This document shows, piece by piece, positions 26,516 to 38,081 of a stretch of DNA of 64,000 nucleotides. Position 1 is the stretch's first letter. The number at the start of each line of letters is the position of its first letter. The notes below the pieces were generated by a model. It was not told the DNA's origin, did not search any database, and saw only the letters and a list, made by a program, of their open reading frames with translations. The position numbers were made by a program, and so were the translations under genes. The stretch comes from Acidobacteriota bacterium (lineage in GTDB: Bacteria > Acidobacteriota > Holophagae > Holophagales > Holophagaceae): contig JAJYRN010000015.1 in the NCBI GenBank assembly GCA_021794095.1, positions 1 through 64,000 of the forward strand, given 5' to 3'.

Positions 26516-26878
26516 CTAGAACTGAAGCCCGGCTTCGCGGGCGCTGTCAGCCAGCGCCTTGACGCGGCCGTGATAGACGTAGCCGTTGCGGTCGAAGACC
26601 ACCGCGGTGATGCCCTTCTCCTTCAGCCGAGCGGCGATGCTGGCGCCGACGGCCTTGGCCGCCTCGATGTTCGAACCGGACTTCAGGCTGCCGCGGAGAT
26701 CCTTTTCCAAGCTGCTGGCGGCGGCCACGGTGACACCGCGGGTGTCGTCAATGGCCTGGACATAGATGCGCTTGAGGCTCTTGAAGATGGTGAGCCGCGG
26801 ACGCTCCTGGGTGCCGGACACCCGGCTGCGGATGCGGGCCTTGGTCTTGTCGCGTCGAATGGTGAGATCGTTCGCCAT
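26516..26878 (-). CDS. rplR: 50S ribosomal protein L18
   Basis: 120-aa 5S rRNA-binding protein. Marks are RRVSGTQ-like basic start ([20 protein letters not shown]), IYVQAIDD and the C-terminal [19 protein letters not shown]. Placed between rplF and rpsE. Confidence 0.97.
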   Translation of the reverse strand: MANDLTIRRDKTKARIRSRVSGTQERPRLTIFKSLKRIYVQAIDDTRGVTVAAASSLEKDLRGSLKSGSNIEAAKAVGASIAARLKEKGITAVVFDRNGYVYHGRVKALADSAREAGLQF

Positions 26879-26887
26879 GGTGTCTCC

Positions 26888-27427
26888 CTACTTCCCGGTC
26901 TTGCCGGCCTTGCGGCGGATGACCTCGCCGGTGTACTGGACGCCCTTGCCCTTGTAAGGCTCAGGCTTGCGGAACTTCCGGATGTCAGCCGCGACCTGGC
27001 CCACCAGCTGCCGGTCGAACCCGGTCACGACCACATGCGTAGCCTTGTTGTCCACGGCGATCTGGATGCCCGCGGGCGCTTCGTAGTGGATGGGGTGGCT
27101 GTAGCCGAGGTCGAGGCGGAGCTTGCCGCCATCCATGGCGGCCTTGTAGCCGACGCCGACGATATCCAGTTCCTTCTTCCAGCCCTCGGTCACGCCGACG
27201 ACGGCGTTGTTGAGCAGGGCGCGGGTCAGGCCATGGTAGGCCCGGGTCTGGGGGGCGTCATCCGCCCGGTGGAGGTTCACGGATTCGGCCTGCACATCCA
27301 GGGTGATCCCAGCCGGGATCGGGCAGCTGAGCTTGCCCTTGGCGCCCTCGACAATGGCCTCAGACCCGGTGACGGTGACCTTCACGCCCTTCGGCAGTGT
27401 CACGGGCTTCTTTCCGATTCGAGACAT
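26888..27427 (-). CDS. rplF: 50S ribosomal protein L6
   Basis: 179 aa, two tandem L6 folds. Start MSRIGKKPVTLPKGVKV; the C-terminal signature PEPYKGKGVQYTGEVIRRK is intact. It follows rpsH by about 44 nt. Confidence 0.97.
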   Translation of the reverse strand: MSRIGKKPVTLPKGVKVTVTGSEAIVEGAKGKLSCPIPAGITLDVQAESVNLHRADDAPQTRAYHGLTRALLNNAVVGVTEGWKKELDIVGVGYKAAMDGGKLRLDLGYSHPIHYEAPAGIQIAVDNKATHVVVTGFDRQLVGQVAADIRKFRKPEPYKGKGVQYTGEVIRRKAGKTGK

Positions 27428-27471
27428 GGTTGCTTCCTTAAATGAAGGCCGGATGGCCTTTTTCAGGATGG

Positions 27472-27867
27472 TTACCAGACCTGGGCGAGGATTTCCCCGC
27501 CCACGTTCTGCTTCTTGGCGTCTTTGCCCGTCAGGAGGCCCTTCGGGGTGGAGAGGATGGCGATGCCGAGGCCGCCGTGGACATCGGGGATCTCTTTCAC
27601 GCCCGCATAAATGCGCAACCCGGGACGGGACACGCGGCGAAGGCCGTGAATGACATTTTCCTTGTCCTTGACGTACTTGAGGTTGACGACGAGATACTGG
27701 CGGCCCTCGTGTTCCACCTCTTTGAAGGAGTGGATGTAGCCCTCCTGCTTCAGAATGACGGAGAGCCCCGCTTTCATCTTCGAGGCAGGAACGACCACCG
27801 CGTCATGCCCGGCCATGATGCCGTTGCGGATGCGGGTGAGATAATCAGCGATGGGATCGGTATGCAT
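27472..27867 (-). CDS. rpsH: 30S ribosomal protein S8
   Basis: 131-aa central-domain rRNA binder. I start at the ATG of [16 protein letters not shown], which has GGGAGGGG upstream. The C-terminal [19 protein letters not shown] and EILAQVW are diagnostic. S8 represses the spc operon at the rplE leader in enteric bacteria; a long leader is present before rplE here. Confidence 0.97.
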   Translation of the reverse strand: MHTDPIADYLTRIRNGIMAGHDAVVVPASKMKAGLSVILKQEGYIHSFKEVEHEGRQYLVVNLKYVKDKENVIHGLRRVSRPGLRIYAGVKEIPDVHGGLGIAILSTPKGLLTGKDAKKQNVGGEILAQVW

Positions 27868-27878
27868 GGTCCCCTCCC

Positions 27879-28064
27879 TTACCAGCTGGACTTCTGGACG
27901 CCCGGCAGTTCGCCGTTGAGGGCGAGCTTGCGGAAGCACAGACGGCAGAGTTCAAACTTGCGCATGAAGCCCCGGGGCCGGCCGCAGCACTTGCAACGGT
28001 TGCGGTGCTGGGTCGAGAACTTCGGCTTGCGCGAATCCTTGACGATCTTGGAAATCTTGGCCAT
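27879..28064 (-). CDS. rpsZ: 30S ribosomal protein S14, zinc-binding short type
   Basis: 61 aa with two CxxC pairs, CKCC at about residues 24-27 and CRLC at 40-43, giving the zinc-ribbon S14 (rpsZ/type Z). Starts [20 protein letters not shown]. It follows rplE by 18 nt. Confidence 0.97.
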   Translation of the reverse strand: MAKISKIVKDSRKPKFSTQHRNRCKCCGRPRGFMRKFELCRLCFRKLALNGELPGVQKSSW

Positions 28065-28082
28065 CGGTATGATCTCCTCAGC

Positions 28083-28646
28083 CTATTTGCGGAAAGGCAT
28101 ACCGAGGTGGGCCAGCAGGGCCCGCGCTTCGGCGTCATTCTGGGCAGTCGTCACGAACGTGATGTTCATGCCCTTGAGCTTGTCAATCCGGGAGAAGTCA
28201 ATCTCCTGGAAGATGGCCTGATCCTTCAGGCCCAGCGTGTAGTTGCCACGGCCATCGAAAGACTTGGTGGGCACCCCGCGGAAGTCGCGCACGCGCGGCA
28301 GAGACAGGGAGATCAGGCGGTCGAGGAATTCCCACATGCGGGGCCCGCGCAGGGTGACCATGCAGGCGATGGGCATGCCGGCCCGCAGCTTGAACTGGGC
28401 CACGCTCTTCTTGGCCTTGCGGATGACGGCCTTCTGGCCGGTGATGGCAGTGAGTTCGTCCACGGCCGTATCCAGGATCTTGATGTTCTGGATGGCATCG
28501 CCCACGCCCATGTTGATGACGATCTTCTGCAGGCGGGGTACCTGCATGGCAGAGGAGAAGGCGAACTCCTCCTTGAGCTTCCCGACCACCTCCTGGTGGT
28601 AGCGGGTCTTGACGCGGGGCTCCGCGTGGCCTTGCTTGGCAGACAT
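28083..28646 (-). CDS. rplE: 50S ribosomal protein L5
   Basis: 187-aa 5S rRNA-binding protein that contacts P-site tRNA. I start at the ATG with GGAGGAATCC upstream. Marks: [34 protein letters not shown] and [14 protein letters not shown]. Upstream is an unusual 285-nt gap to rplX. Confidence 0.97.
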   Translation of the reverse strand: MSAKQGHAEPRVKTRYHQEVVGKLKEEFAFSSAMQVPRLQKIVINMGVGDAIQNIKILDTAVDELTAITGQKAVIRKAKKSVAQFKLRAGMPIACMVTLRGPRMWEFLDRLISLSLPRVRDFRGVPTKSFDGRGNYTLGLKDQAIFQEIDFSRIDKLKGMNITFVTTAQNDAEARALLAHLGMPFRK

Positions 28647-28931
28647 GGATTCCTCCATTTCCGTGGGGCGGCGATGCCCCAGGGGTTCGGGAGAGCGGGG
28701 GGGCTTGGGACGGCGTTCCGGCCCGTTTCCCCCCAACCTCGAGTTGTCATGGCGCGGGAGCGCCCTGAGTCAGATGCTCGCCCCGCGCACGGGGCAGAAC
28801 GTCCATCTTCCCAGAAAAAGCGGAAGAGGAAAAGCAAATTACCTGGCGAACTCAAGCTCGAAGAGGCTCAGCCTCTGAGAGCGTGGGAGGCTGGGGGTCA
28901 TGGGTCGAGAAGACCGGACCCCCCAGGGGAT
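28647..28931 (-). promoter_or_regulatory. 285-nt untranslated leader splitting rplX and rplE
   Basis: Every other junction between rplC and rplQ is at most about 180 nt and mostly under 20 nt, so this gap stands out. No open frame fits it. It holds at least three hairpins: AGAGGC/GCCTCT (28862-28867 with 28871-28876), GCCCCG/CGGGGC (28780-28785 with 28790-28795) and GGCGC/GCGCC (28751-28755 with 28760-28764). It may be a regulatory leader for rplE onward, or hold an internal promoter; no good -35/-10 pair was found. Confidence 0.55.
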
Positions 28932-29204
28932 TTAGACACGGTTGCGGCTGGCCTTGCCGGTCTTGGGATCGAGGAACTGGACGTTGGAGGCGTGGATCGG
29001 GGCCTCCTTCTCGATCAGGCCGCCGCCGGCGCCGGTCTGCTGATCCGGCTTGGTGGCCTTCTTGATGATATTGATGCCGGCGACCGTCACGCGGTTGGTG
29101 GTGGGGCTGACCTTGAGGATTGCTCCGGTCTTTCCCTTGTCCTTGCCGGCGATGACGACAACCTGGTCGCCCTTCTTGAGTTTCATCTTGATCGGGGCTT
29201 CCAT
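28932..29204 (-). CDS. rplX: 50S ribosomal protein L24
   Basis: 90-aa assembly initiator with a KOW motif ([20 protein letters not shown]). The ATG overlaps the rplN stop in TGATG; a GTG one codon earlier is also possible. C-terminal [14 protein letters not shown] is typical. It is the last gene before the 285-nt leader. Confidence 0.95.
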   Translation of the reverse strand: MEAPIKMKLKKGDQVVVIAGKDKGKTGAILKVSPTTNRVTVAGINIIKKATKPDQQTGAGGGLIEKEAPIHASNVQFLDPKTGKASRNRV

Positions 29205-29572
29205 CACAGCACCTCGGGGGCCAGGGAGACGATCTTCATGTACTTCCGCTCGCGGAGTTCGCGGGCCACGGGACCGAACACGCGGGTCCCGACGGGCTCG
29301 CCGTCCTTCTTGATGATCACGGCGGCGTTCTCGTCAAAGCGGATGTAGGAACCGTCCTTGCGGCGGTAGGCCTTGCGCTGGCGGACGATGACGGCCTGGA
29401 CGACGGCCTTCTTCTTGACGGTTCCGCCGGGGATGGCCTCCTTGACGGAGGCGGTGATGACATCCCCGAGCTGGGCGATCTTGCCCACACCCCCGCCCAG
29501 GGGCAGGATGCAGCAGATCTTCTTGGCGCCGGAGTTGTCGGCGACGGTGAGCATGGTTCCCATCTGGATCAT
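29204..29572 (-). CDS. rplN: 50S ribosomal protein L14
   Basis: 122-aa core protein. Marks: [36 protein letters not shown]-type loop and [12 protein letters not shown] near the end. It follows rpsQ by 9 nt. Confidence 0.98.
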   Translation of the reverse strand: MIQMGTMLTVADNSGAKKICCILPLGGGVGKIAQLGDVITASVKEAIPGGTVKKKAVVQAVIVRQRKAYRRKDGSYIRFDENAAVIIKKDGEPVGTRVFGPVARELRERKYMKIVSLAPEVL

Positions 29573-29581
29573 GTGAGCTCC

Positions 29582-29839
29582 TTACTCGCCGGCCTTCTGG
29601 ACGATCTCGAGGACCATCCAGCGCTTGCGCTTGGAAAGGGGGCGGGTCTCCACGATGGTGACCACATCGCCGATGCCGCAGGCGTTGGTCTCGTCGTGGG
29701 CCATGAACTTGGCGCTCTGCTTGACCGTGCGGTGGTAGAGCGGGTGCTGGAACTTGCGCTCCACCTTCACCACCACGGTCTTGTCGGCCTTGTTGGAGAC
29801 CACGATGCCATTGCGAGTCATCTTGTTGTCGAGGCTCAT
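29582..29839 (-). CDS. rpsQ: 30S ribosomal protein S17
   Basis: 85-aa OB-fold primary rRNA binder. Marks: [39 protein letters not shown] and [15 protein letters not shown]. Confidence 0.97.
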   Translation of the reverse strand: MSLDNKMTRNGIVVSNKADKTVVVKVERKFQHPLYHRTVKQSAKFMAHDETNACGIGDVVTIVETRPLSKRKRWMVLEIVQKAGE

Positions 29840-29847
29840 GGTGTCTC

Positions 29848-30048
29848 CTAGGCCAGCTTGGTGCGCAGGGCGGTCTTGACACGGGCGAGTTCGCGGCGGG
29901 TCTTGCGGATCTCCGCGGTGTTCTCGACCTGCCCCACGGCGTGCTGGAAGCGGAGGGTGAAGCGCTTGGCGGCCAACTCGGTCTCCAGCTGCGCCAGCTC
30001 CTCGACGCTCTTGCCGGTCAATTCGGAAAAGGGATTCTTCTTGGTCAT
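29848..30048 (-). CDS. rpmC: 50S ribosomal protein L29
   Basis: 66-aa helical hairpin at the exit tunnel. Marks: [20 protein letters not shown] and [15 protein letters not shown]. Four nt separate it from rplP. Confidence 0.96.
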   Translation of the reverse strand: MTKKNPFSELTGKSVEELAQLETELAAKRFTLRFQHAVGQVENTAEIRKTRRELARVKTALRTKLA

Positions 30049-30052
30049 CGGA

Positions 30053-30472
30053 TCACTCCTCCGGCGGCGTGCGGCTGATGAATTCGGACGCCACGGACAG
30101 CTTCATCTGGGCCAGACGCAGGGCTTCCCGGGCGGTTTCCTCGGTGACGCCCTCCATCTCGAACAGGATGCGGCCGGGACGGATCACCGCCACCCAACCA
30201 TCAGGCGCTCCCTTGCCGGAACCCATGCGGGTCTCGGCGGGCTTGGAGGTGGTGGGACGATCGGGGAAGATGCGGATCCAGATCTTGCCGCCGCGCTTGA
30301 TGTGCCGGGTCATGGCGATACGGGCCGCCTCGATCTCCCGGTTCGTAAGCCAGCAGTGCTCCATCGCCTTGAGGCCGTAGTCGCCAAAGGCGAGCTCGCA
30401 GCCCCGGGTAGCGGTGCCGCGGGTGCGGCCCTTCTGTGTCTTGCGGTTCTTGACCTTCTTGGGCATCAGCAT
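30053..30472 (-). CDS. rplP: 50S ribosomal protein L16
   Basis: 139 aa. Start [16 protein letters not shown] and the core [20 protein letters not shown], followed by [15 protein letters not shown], are diagnostic. Located between rpsC and rpmC. Confidence 0.98.
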   Translation of the reverse strand: MLMPKKVKNRKTQKGRTRGTATRGCELAFGDYGLKAMEHCWLTNREIEAARIAMTRHIKRGGKIWIRIFPDRPTTSKPAETRMGSGKGAPDGWVAVIRPGRILFEMEGVTEETAREALRLAQMKLSVASEFISRTPPEE

Positions 30473-30481
30473 GGGTTCACC

Positions 30482-31129
30482 TCAACGCTTCACGGTCTCG
30501 ACGACCTGGTCGCCCAGGTTCACCCACACCTTGATGCCGATGATCCCGTAGGTGGTGTGGGCCTCGGCAAAACCGTAGTCCACATTCGCCCGGATCGTCT
30601 GGAGCGGCATCTGGCCGGAAAGGTAGTCTTCGGTCCGGGCGATTTCGGCGCCGTTCAGGCGGCCGGCAACTTTGATCTTGAAGCCCTTGGCGCCGAAGCG
30701 GATGGCAGCCTCTTCCGCCTTGCGCATGGCGCGGCGGAAGGCGATGCGGCGCTCGAGCTGCTGGGCCACGCCCTCGGCCACGAGTTGGGCGTCCACCTCG
30801 GGCTTCTTGATTTCCTGGATATCCACGGAGACCGGCCGGTTCAGGCGCTTCTGGAGGTCTTCGCGGAGCTTGTCAATCTCAGCACCCTTGCGGCCGATCA
30901 CGATGCCGGGCCGGGCGGTGAAGATGCGCACCGTCACCTTGTCGGCGGCGCGCTCGATGTCAATCTTGGAGATCATCGCATTCAGGCTGTGGAGCTGCTT
31001 CTTCAGCTCGGCGCGGAGCTTGATGTCCTCGTGCAGCAGCGTCGAGTAGTCGCGCTTGGAGAACCACTTGCTGTGCCAATTCCGCTGATAGATGAGCCGG
31101 AATCCGTAAGGATGAACTTTCTGGCCCAT
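30482..31129 (-). CDS. rpsC: 30S ribosomal protein S3
   Basis: 215-aa protein of the mRNA entry tunnel. Start [18 protein letters not shown]; a KH domain carries the GxxG loop in [11 protein letters not shown]; the C-terminal domain has [21 protein letters not shown] take the ATG that sits 2 nt after the rplV stop; upstream residues in the same frame are not S3. Confidence 0.98.
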   Translation of the reverse strand: MGQKVHPYGFRLIYQRNWHSKWFSKRDYSTLLHEDIKLRAELKKQLHSLNAMISKIDIERAADKVTVRIFTARPGIVIGRKGAEIDKLREDLQKRLNRPVSVDIQEIKKPEVDAQLVAEGVAQQLERRIAFRRAMRKAEEAAIRFGAKGFKIKVAGRLNGAEIARTEDYLSGQMPLQTIRANVDYGFAEAHTTYGIIGIKVWVNLGDQVVETVKR

Positions 31130-31131
31130 GA

Positions 31132-31488
31132 CTACTCCTCCCCGCCGGTGGCGGCCAGCTGGATGGTGATGTGGCAGGTGCGCTTCTGGACGCGGTAGGC
31201 CCGGCCCATGGGGGCGGGACGGACGCGCTTCATGCGGAAGCCCTCGTCCACGAAAGCCGTCTTGACCATCAGCTCGTCGGGATTCACGGAAGGATTCTTG
31301 TCGAGGGCGTTGGCCACAGCGGAATCCAGGAGCTTGCGGATGGGGGCCGCGGCGTATTTCTTGGCCTGGGCGAGCACCCACTGGGCCTCGCCGACCTGCT
31401 TGCCGCGGATGAGGTCCACCACGAGGCGGGCCTTCTGGGCGGAACCGCGCAGGTGGCGAACGGTGGCGGTGGAAACGATCTCAGCCAT
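31132..31488 (-). CDS. rplV: 50S ribosomal protein L22
   Basis: 118-aa exit-tunnel protein. Marks: [20 protein letters not shown] and the extended loop [20 protein letters not shown] reaching into the tunnel, then HITIQLA. Confidence 0.98.
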   Translation of the reverse strand: MAEIVSTATVRHLRGSAQKARLVVDLIRGKQVGEAQWVLAQAKKYAAAPIRKLLDSAVANALDKNPSVNPDELMVKTAFVDEGFRMKRVRPAPMGRAYRVQKRTCHITIQLAATGGEE

Positions 31489-31490
31489 CG

Positions 31491-31775
31491 CTATTTCCCC
31501 TTCGCCTTGGTGTCGGCCTTGCCGGCGTGACCCTTGAAGGTGCGGGTCATGGAGAATTCGCCCAGCTTGTGGCCGATCATGTTCTCGGTGACATACACGG
31601 GAATGAACTTGTTGCCGTTGTGGACGGCGAGCGTAAGCCCGATCATCTGCGGCACCACAGTGGAGCGCCGGGACCAGGTCTTGATCACCCGCTTGTCATT
31701 GACCGCCTGGGCCGCCTCGACCTTCTTCTGGAGGTGGGCGTCAATGAACGGGCCTTTTTTCAGGGAGCGTGCCAT
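31491..31775 (-). CDS. rpsS: 30S ribosomal protein S19
   Basis: 94 aa. I start at [19 protein letters not shown], which has an AGGCAGG-type site upstream. [20 protein letters not shown] and [13 protein letters not shown] are diagnostic. It follows rplB by 11 nt. Confidence 0.98.
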   Translation of the reverse strand: MARSLKKGPFIDAHLQKKVEAAQAVNDKRVIKTWSRRSTVVPQMIGLTLAVHNGNKFIPVYVTENMIGHKLGEFSMTRTFKGHAGKADTKAKGK

Positions 31776-31786
31776 TGTCCTGCCTC

Positions 31787-32608
31787 CTAGTTGATCCGCT
31801 TGACGATGAACTTGTCCGTGCGCCGGTTGCCACGGGTCTTGTAGCCGCGCGTCGGTTGGCCCCACGGGGTCACGGGGTGGCGTCCGCCGGAGGTGCGGCC
31901 TTCGCCGCCGCCGTGCGGGTGATCCACCGGGTTCATGACCACGCCGCGGACCGTGGGACGGACGCCCAGCCAGCGGGTGCGGCCCGCCTTGCCGATCTGG
32001 ATGTTTTCATGCTGCAGGTTGCCGACGGTGCCGATGGTCGCGTAGCACTCCAGGTGGATCTTGCGGATCTCGCCGGAAGGCATGCGGAGCTGGGCGTAGT
32101 CCTCATCCTTGGCCACCAGCTGGGCGAAGGTGCCGGCGGCACGGGCGATCTGGCCGCCTTTGCCGGGTTTCATCTCGATGTTGTGCAGGATGTTGCCCAC
32201 CGGGATGTTCCGCAGGGGGAGGGCGTTGCCCACCAGGATGTCGGCGTTCTTGCCGGCCACCACGGTGCGGCCCACTTCCAGGCCATCGGGGGCCAGGATG
32301 TAGCGCTTCTCGCCATCCGCATAGACCAGCAGGGCGATGCGGGCGGTGCGGTTGGGATCGTACTCGATGGTGGCCACCTTGGCGGGCACTTCGAGCTTGT
32401 TCCGCTTGAAATCAATGATGCGGTACTGCCGCTTGTGCCCTCCGCCGATGTGGCGGGTGGTGATGCGGCCGGTGTTGGAGCGGCCTCCAGTGCGGTTCCT
32501 CTTGGCAATCAGCGAACGCTCGGGCGTGTCCGCGGTGATTTCCTCGAAGCCGGACTTGGACATGCCGCGCTGACCAGGGGTCGTGGGCTTGAGCTGTTTG
32601 ATGCTCAT
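31787..32608 (-). CDS. rplB: 50S ribosomal protein L2
   Basis: 273-aa protein next to the peptidyl-transferase centre. Marks: GRNNTGRIT-like start of the core, [10 protein letters not shown], and the C-terminal [20 protein letters not shown] with the conserved histidine. A 73-nt spacer separates it from rplW. Confidence 0.98.
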   Translation of the reverse strand: MSIKQLKPTTPGQRGMSKSGFEEITADTPERSLIAKRNRTGGRSNTGRITTRHIGGGHKRQYRIIDFKRNKLEVPAKVATIEYDPNRTARIALLVYADGEKRYILAPDGLEVGRTVVAGKNADILVGNALPLRNIPVGNILHNIEMKPGKGGQIARAAGTFAQLVAKDEDYAQLRMPSGEIRKIHLECYATIGTVGNLQHENIQIGKAGRTRWLGVRPTVRGVVMNPVDHPHGGGEGRTSGGRHPVTPWGQPTRGYKTRGNRRTDKFIVKRIN

Positions 32609-32681
32609 CGTTGTCCTCTTGCCTCAGGGTTGAAAGGGGCGGGCGATAGTGGGCAAAGCTTGTCCGTCCGCCAGGGAACGC

Positions 32682-32954
32682 CTACACGGCTGTGGAGCCT
32701 TCGGCGAGTTCGACATAGGCCTTCTTGCGGGGGCTGGAGGTCCCCACGAAACGGCCAAGGCGCTTGGTCCGGCTCGGGATCCGCACGGTGCGGATGCTCT
32801 TCACCTTGGACTGGAGCAGCAGCTCCACGGCCTCCCGGATCTGGTGCTTGGTGGCCCAGGTGGCCACCTCGAACACCTGGATGTTCTTCTCCCGCAGGAT
32901 CTGGCCCTTCTCGGTGAGAAGGGGCTTGCGGATCACTTCAAAGATCTTGGTCAT
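32682..32954 (-). CDS. rplW: 50S ribosomal protein L23
   Basis: 90-aa protein at the tunnel exit, docking site for trigger factor and SRP. Marks: IRKPLLTEKGQILREKN, FEVATWATKHQIREAVELL and FVGTSSPRKKAYVEL. Its ATG overlaps the rplD stop by 4 nt. Confidence 0.96.
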   Translation of the reverse strand: MTKIFEVIRKPLLTEKGQILREKNIQVFEVATWATKHQIREAVELLLQSKVKSIRTVRIPSRTKRLGRFVGTSSPRKKAYVELAEGSTAV

Positions 32955-33586
32955 GGCTTCACCACCTCCTGGAGGGCCAGGACAGCTTCCTTCGAGAAGA
33001 TCACCTGGTCGTACTTGAGGAGCTCGTAGACATTCACGCCCAGGCTCTCGATGGCCTGCAGCCGGGGATTGTTGCCGGCGGCCAGGGCGAGCTTTTCGCT
33101 GCCCTCAGCGCCCACCAGCAGGGCGGAGCCGGTGACGCCGAGCTTGCCGAGTGTGGCGGCCAGAGCCTTCGTCTTGTGCGAGGCCACATCCCAATTCTCC
33201 ACCACCATGATCTGGCCGCTGGCCAGCTTGACAGAAAGGGCATTGCGAAGCGCCGCGCGGCGGGCCTTCCGGGGGAAGGCGTAGTCGTAGGAGCGGGGGT
33301 GGGGACCATGGGCCGTGGCGCCGCCCTTCCACAGCGGGCTGCGGATGGAGCCCACGCGGGCGCGGCCGGTGCCCTTCTGCTTCCAGAGCTTCTTGCCGGA
33401 GCCGCTGACTTCCCACTTGTCCTTGGTCTTGGCGGTGCCGGAGCGCCGCTTGGCCAGGAAATGGCGGACCGCTTCCCAGATCAGGTGCTGATTCACATCC
33501 TCGAGCTTGAACACCTCGGGCAGCAGATCAACGGTGCCCGCGGGCTGGTTGTCGAGATTGACGACGGGGTGCTGGAAGGCTGCCAT
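32951..33586 (-). CDS. rplD: 50S ribosomal protein L4
   Basis: 211 aa with the long tunnel-lining loop: KRRSGTAKTKDKWEVSGSGK, KGTGRARVGSIRSPLWKGG and GPHPRSYDYAFPRKARRAAL. I start one nt after the rplC stop at MAAFQHPVVNLD. In enteric bacteria L4 represses the S10 operon; no matching leader is evident before rpsJ. Confidence 0.97.
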   Translation of the reverse strand: MAAFQHPVVNLDNQPAGTVDLLPEVFKLEDVNQHLIWEAVRHFLAKRRSGTAKTKDKWEVSGSGKKLWKQKGTGRARVGSIRSPLWKGGATAHGPHPRSYDYAFPRKARRAALRNALSVKLASGQIMVVENWDVASHKTKALAATLGKLGVTGSALLVGAEGSEKLALAAGNNPRLQAIESLGVNVYELLKYDQVIFSKEAVLALQEVVKP

Positions 33587-33587
33587 C

Positions 33588-34214
33588 CTAGGCCTCCTGC
33601 TTGATGACGATGTACCCACCCTTGGGGCCGGGGACGGCACCCTTGATGAGTAGCAGGTTGTTCTCGGCATCCACCTTGGCGATCTCCAGGTTGCGCACGG
33701 TCACCTGGGCATCGCCCATGTGGCCGCCCATGCGCATGCCGGGGAAAACGCGGCTGGGGTAGCTGGACCCGCCGATGGAGCCGGGAGCGCGATGGAACAT
33801 GGAACCGTGGGTCGCGCGGCCGCCGGCGAAATGGTGCCGCTTGACCACACCCGCGAAGCCCTTGCCCTTGCTGATGCCGGTGACGTTCACCTTGGTCTTC
33901 GCCTCGAAGGCGCTGGCCAGGACACTGTCGCCGGGCTTGGAGGCGTCGGCGGCATCCACCTTGATCTCCCGGAGGACGCGAACCGGAGCCACACCCAACT
34001 TCTCGCAGTGGCCCTTCTCCGCCTTGGACGCACGCTTGCCGCCGTTGGGATCCACGAAACCGATCTGCACGGCTTCGTAGCCATCCTTGACGGAGGTCTT
34101 GCGCTGCACGATGACGCAGGGACCGGCCTGGATGACCGTCACGGGGACGATCTGGCCCTGCTCGTTGAAAATCTGGGTCATGCCCAGCTTCTTGCCGATG
34201 ATTCCTTTGGACAT
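33588..34214 (-). CDS. rplC: 50S ribosomal protein L3
   Basis: 208 aa. Marks: GIIGKKLGMTQIFNEQGQIV, KGKGFAGVVKRHHFAGG, GSIGGSSYPSRVFPGMRMGG and GAVPGPKGG. The conserved glutamine methylation site of enterobacterial L3 is replaced in this loop as in many phyla. ATG with GGGGGAGAG upstream. Confidence 0.98.
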   Translation of the reverse strand: MSKGIIGKKLGMTQIFNEQGQIVPVTVIQAGPCVIVQRKTSVKDGYEAVQIGFVDPNGGKRASKAEKGHCEKLGVAPVRVLREIKVDAADASKPGDSVLASAFEAKTKVNVTGISKGKGFAGVVKRHHFAGGRATHGSMFHRAPGSIGGSSYPSRVFPGMRMGGHMGDAQVTVRNLEIAKVDAENNLLLIKGAVPGPKGGYIVIKQEA

Positions 34215-34228
34215 AGTCTCTCCCCCCC

Positions 34229-34555
34229 CTACCGGTTGCCCTGGCGGCTGAAGACCTTGATCTCCACGTCAACGCCGGCAGGCAGGTCGAGGCGCATCAG
34301 GGTGTCCACGGTGTTCTGAGTCGGATTCAGGATGTCCAGCAGCCGCTTGTGCGTGCGGATCTCGAACTGGTCCCGGCTCTTCTTGTCCACGTGGGGGGAG
34401 CGGTTGACGGTGTACTTGTTCGTCCGGGTGGGCAGGGGAATGGGCCCGGCCACCTGGGCGCCCGTACGCTTGGCGGTGTCCACGATCTCGCGGGTGCTCT
34501 GGTCGAGCAGACGGTGATCGAAGGCACGCAACCGGATGCGGATGTTGTCTTTCAT
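34229..34555 (-). CDS. rpsJ: 30S ribosomal protein S10
   Basis: 108-aa head protein, also the NusB partner in antitermination. Start [40 protein letters not shown] and SREQ-like [12 protein letters not shown] are diagnostic. First gene of the S10 cluster; a promoter and hairpin lie 93-128 nt upstream. Confidence 0.98.
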   Translation of the reverse strand: MKDNIRIRLRAFDHRLLDQSTREIVDTAKRTGAQVAGPIPLPTRTNKYTVNRSPHVDKKSRDQFEIRTHKRLLDILNPTQNTVDTLMRLDLPAGVDVEIKVFSRQGNR

Positions 34556-34647
34556 GCTCACTCCATTGGGACGGAGACCGTCCATAGACGTGGGGCGCTG
34601 ACCGCCCAGGTTGATTGACCATCCCGCGAACGGGGACAGGGCTGATC

Positions 34648-34675
34648 AGCATAACAAAAGCCGCTGGAAATGCAA
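34648..34675 (-). promoter_or_regulatory. Promoter for the S10 cluster
   Basis: On the minus strand TTGCAT (34675-34670) and TATGCT (34653-34648) are separated by 16 nt. Transcription would start near 34641 and give a leader of about 85 nt before rpsJ. The spacer and -35 lie inside the hairpin at 34656-34683. Confidence 0.55.
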
Positions 34676-34683
34676 CGGCTTTT
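34656..34683 (-). terminator. Hairpin terminator overlapping the S10 promoter
   Basis: AAAAGCCG (34656-34663) and CGGCTTTT (34676-34683) form an 8-bp stem with a 12-nt loop; reading from fusA, the stem is followed by TTTTGTTA. It looks like an intrinsic terminator for the str cluster whose DNA also carries the rpsJ -35 hexamer. Confidence 0.55.
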
Positions 34684-34805
34684 TGGAAGAACGCACGACC
34701 CCCCGGAGGAGGAAGCGGTGGATCAGGAGGCCCGGCAACCCGAGGGTTCGAAGGACGGCCTCACCCCGGATGGGGCTAAAACAATAGGTTGAAGCACTTG
34801 CTTTG

Positions 34806-34836
34806 CTCCGGAAACGGGCGGGGCCCGTTTCCGGAG
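34806..34836 (-). terminator. 13-bp hairpin just after fusA
   Basis: CTCCGGAAACGGG (34806-34818) and CCCGTTTCCGGAG (34824-34836) are perfect complements with a 5-nt loop, 8 nt past the fusA stop. No U-run follows directly, so it may be an mRNA 3'-end stabiliser or a weak terminator ahead of the next hairpin. Confidence 0.6.
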
Positions 34837-34843
34837 ATAGAAA

Positions 34844-36952
<2,109 letters not shown>

Positions 36953-37057
36953 GTCGGCCTCCTGAAAGGGTCAGAACAGAATCGAAATCGGGTACGACTC
37001 AAAGACCTTCGTGGAACGAGCCGCCCCAGGGGCGGCCCGCTCCGGTCCGATACGCGA

Positions 37058-37528
37058 CTACCAGCGGAAGTGGGCGAAGGCCTTGTTGGCCTCGGCCATC
37101 TTGTGGACGTCGTCCTTCTTCTTGATCGCGGCCCCGCGGAAGTTCATGGCGTCCATGATCTCGCCCGCAAGCTTGTCACGCATGGTGCGCTCGCCACGGG
37201 AAGCGGAATAGGTCTTCAGCCAGCGCATGGCCAGCGACACGCGGCGGTTCTGGGGAACCTCCACGGGCACCTGGTAGGTGGCGCCACCCACGCGGCGGGA
37301 CTTGACCTCGACGCTGGGCTTGATGTTGTTGAGGGCTTTCTGGAAGGCCTCCAGGGCCTCCTCGCCGGTCTTCTTGGAGACGATCTCCAGGGCGCCGTAG
37401 AGAATGCGCTCGGCGGTGGCCTTCTTGCCGCGCTCCATGAGGATGTTCACGAACTTGGAGACGACGAGGCTGTTGTAGACGGGATCCGGAAGGATCTCGC
37501 GCTTGGCGGGGGCGGAACGACGGGCCAT
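37058..37528 (-). CDS. rpsG: 30S ribosomal protein S7
   Basis: 156-aa 3'-domain initiator. Marks: [39 protein letters not shown] and [17 protein letters not shown] with GGGAGG upstream, 12 nt after rpsL. Confidence 0.98.
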   Translation of the reverse strand: MARRSAPAKREILPDPVYNSLVVSKFVNILMERGKKATAERILYGALEIVSKKTGEEALEAFQKALNNIKPSVEVKSRRVGGATYQVPVEVPQNRRVSLAMRWLKTYSASRGERTMRDKLAGEIMDAMNFRGAAIKKKDDVHKMAEANKAFAHFRW

Positions 37529-37540
37529 GTTTGACCTCCC

Positions 37541-37939
37541 CTACTTCTTCTTGGCCGGCGCGGCGCCAGCCTTGGGGCGCTTGGCGCCGTACTTGGAACG
37601 GGACTGGTTGCGGCCGGCGACGCCGGTGGCGTCGAGGCTGCCGCGCACCACGTGGTAGCGCACGCCGGGCAGATCCTTCACGCGGCCGCCGCGGATGAGC
37701 ACGATGCTGTGCTCCTGCAGGTTGTGGCCCACGCCCGGGATGTAGGTCGTGCACTCGATGCCGTTGGTGAGGCGCACGCGGGCCACCTTGCGGAGGGCCG
37801 AGTTCGGCTTCTTCGGCGTGGTGGTGAACACGCGGGTGCACACGCCCCGCTTCTGGGGGCATGCGTCGAGCGCGGGGCTCTTCGTCTTGTTCTGGAACGT
37901 CTCCCGCCCGTGGCGGATCAACTGATTGATGGTAGGCAC
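37541..37939 (-). CDS. rpsL: 30S ribosomal protein S12
   Basis: 132-aa decoding-centre protein. GTG start with GGAGG 3-4 nt upstream gives the correct N-terminus ([12 protein letters not shown]). The decoding loops [18 protein letters not shown] and [19 protein letters not shown] are wild-type in appearance, with lysine at the position altered in streptomycin resistance. First gene of the str cluster. Confidence 0.97.
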   Translation of the reverse strand: MPTINQLIRHGRETFQNKTKSPALDACPQKRGVCTRVFTTTPKKPNSALRKVARVRLTNGIECTTYIPGVGHNLQEHSIVLIRGGRVKDLPGVRYHVVRGSLDATGVAGRNQSRSKYGAKRPKAGAAPAKKK

Positions 37940-38049
37940 ACCATCCTCCAAGGAAGGCACCGGGGGATCCGGGCCTGGGCCCGAGAGGTTCCGCGGGGGG
38001 AACATCGGACGGATCAAATCCTGTCCCGGCCCTCGGGCCGGAATCATCT

Positions 38050-38077
38050 AGGCTATCGGAGCGGCCTGGAAAGTCAA
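38050..38077 (-). promoter_or_regulatory. Promoter of the str cluster
   Basis: On the minus strand TTGACT (38077-38072) and TAGCCT (38055-38050) are 16 nt apart, directly after the fmdB-type stop. It predicts a leader of about 105 nt that begins with the stem CCGGCCC-GA-GGGCCGG. No rplJL-rpoBC genes precede rpsL in the window, so the cluster starts here. Confidence 0.55.
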
Positions 38078-38081
38078 TGGA

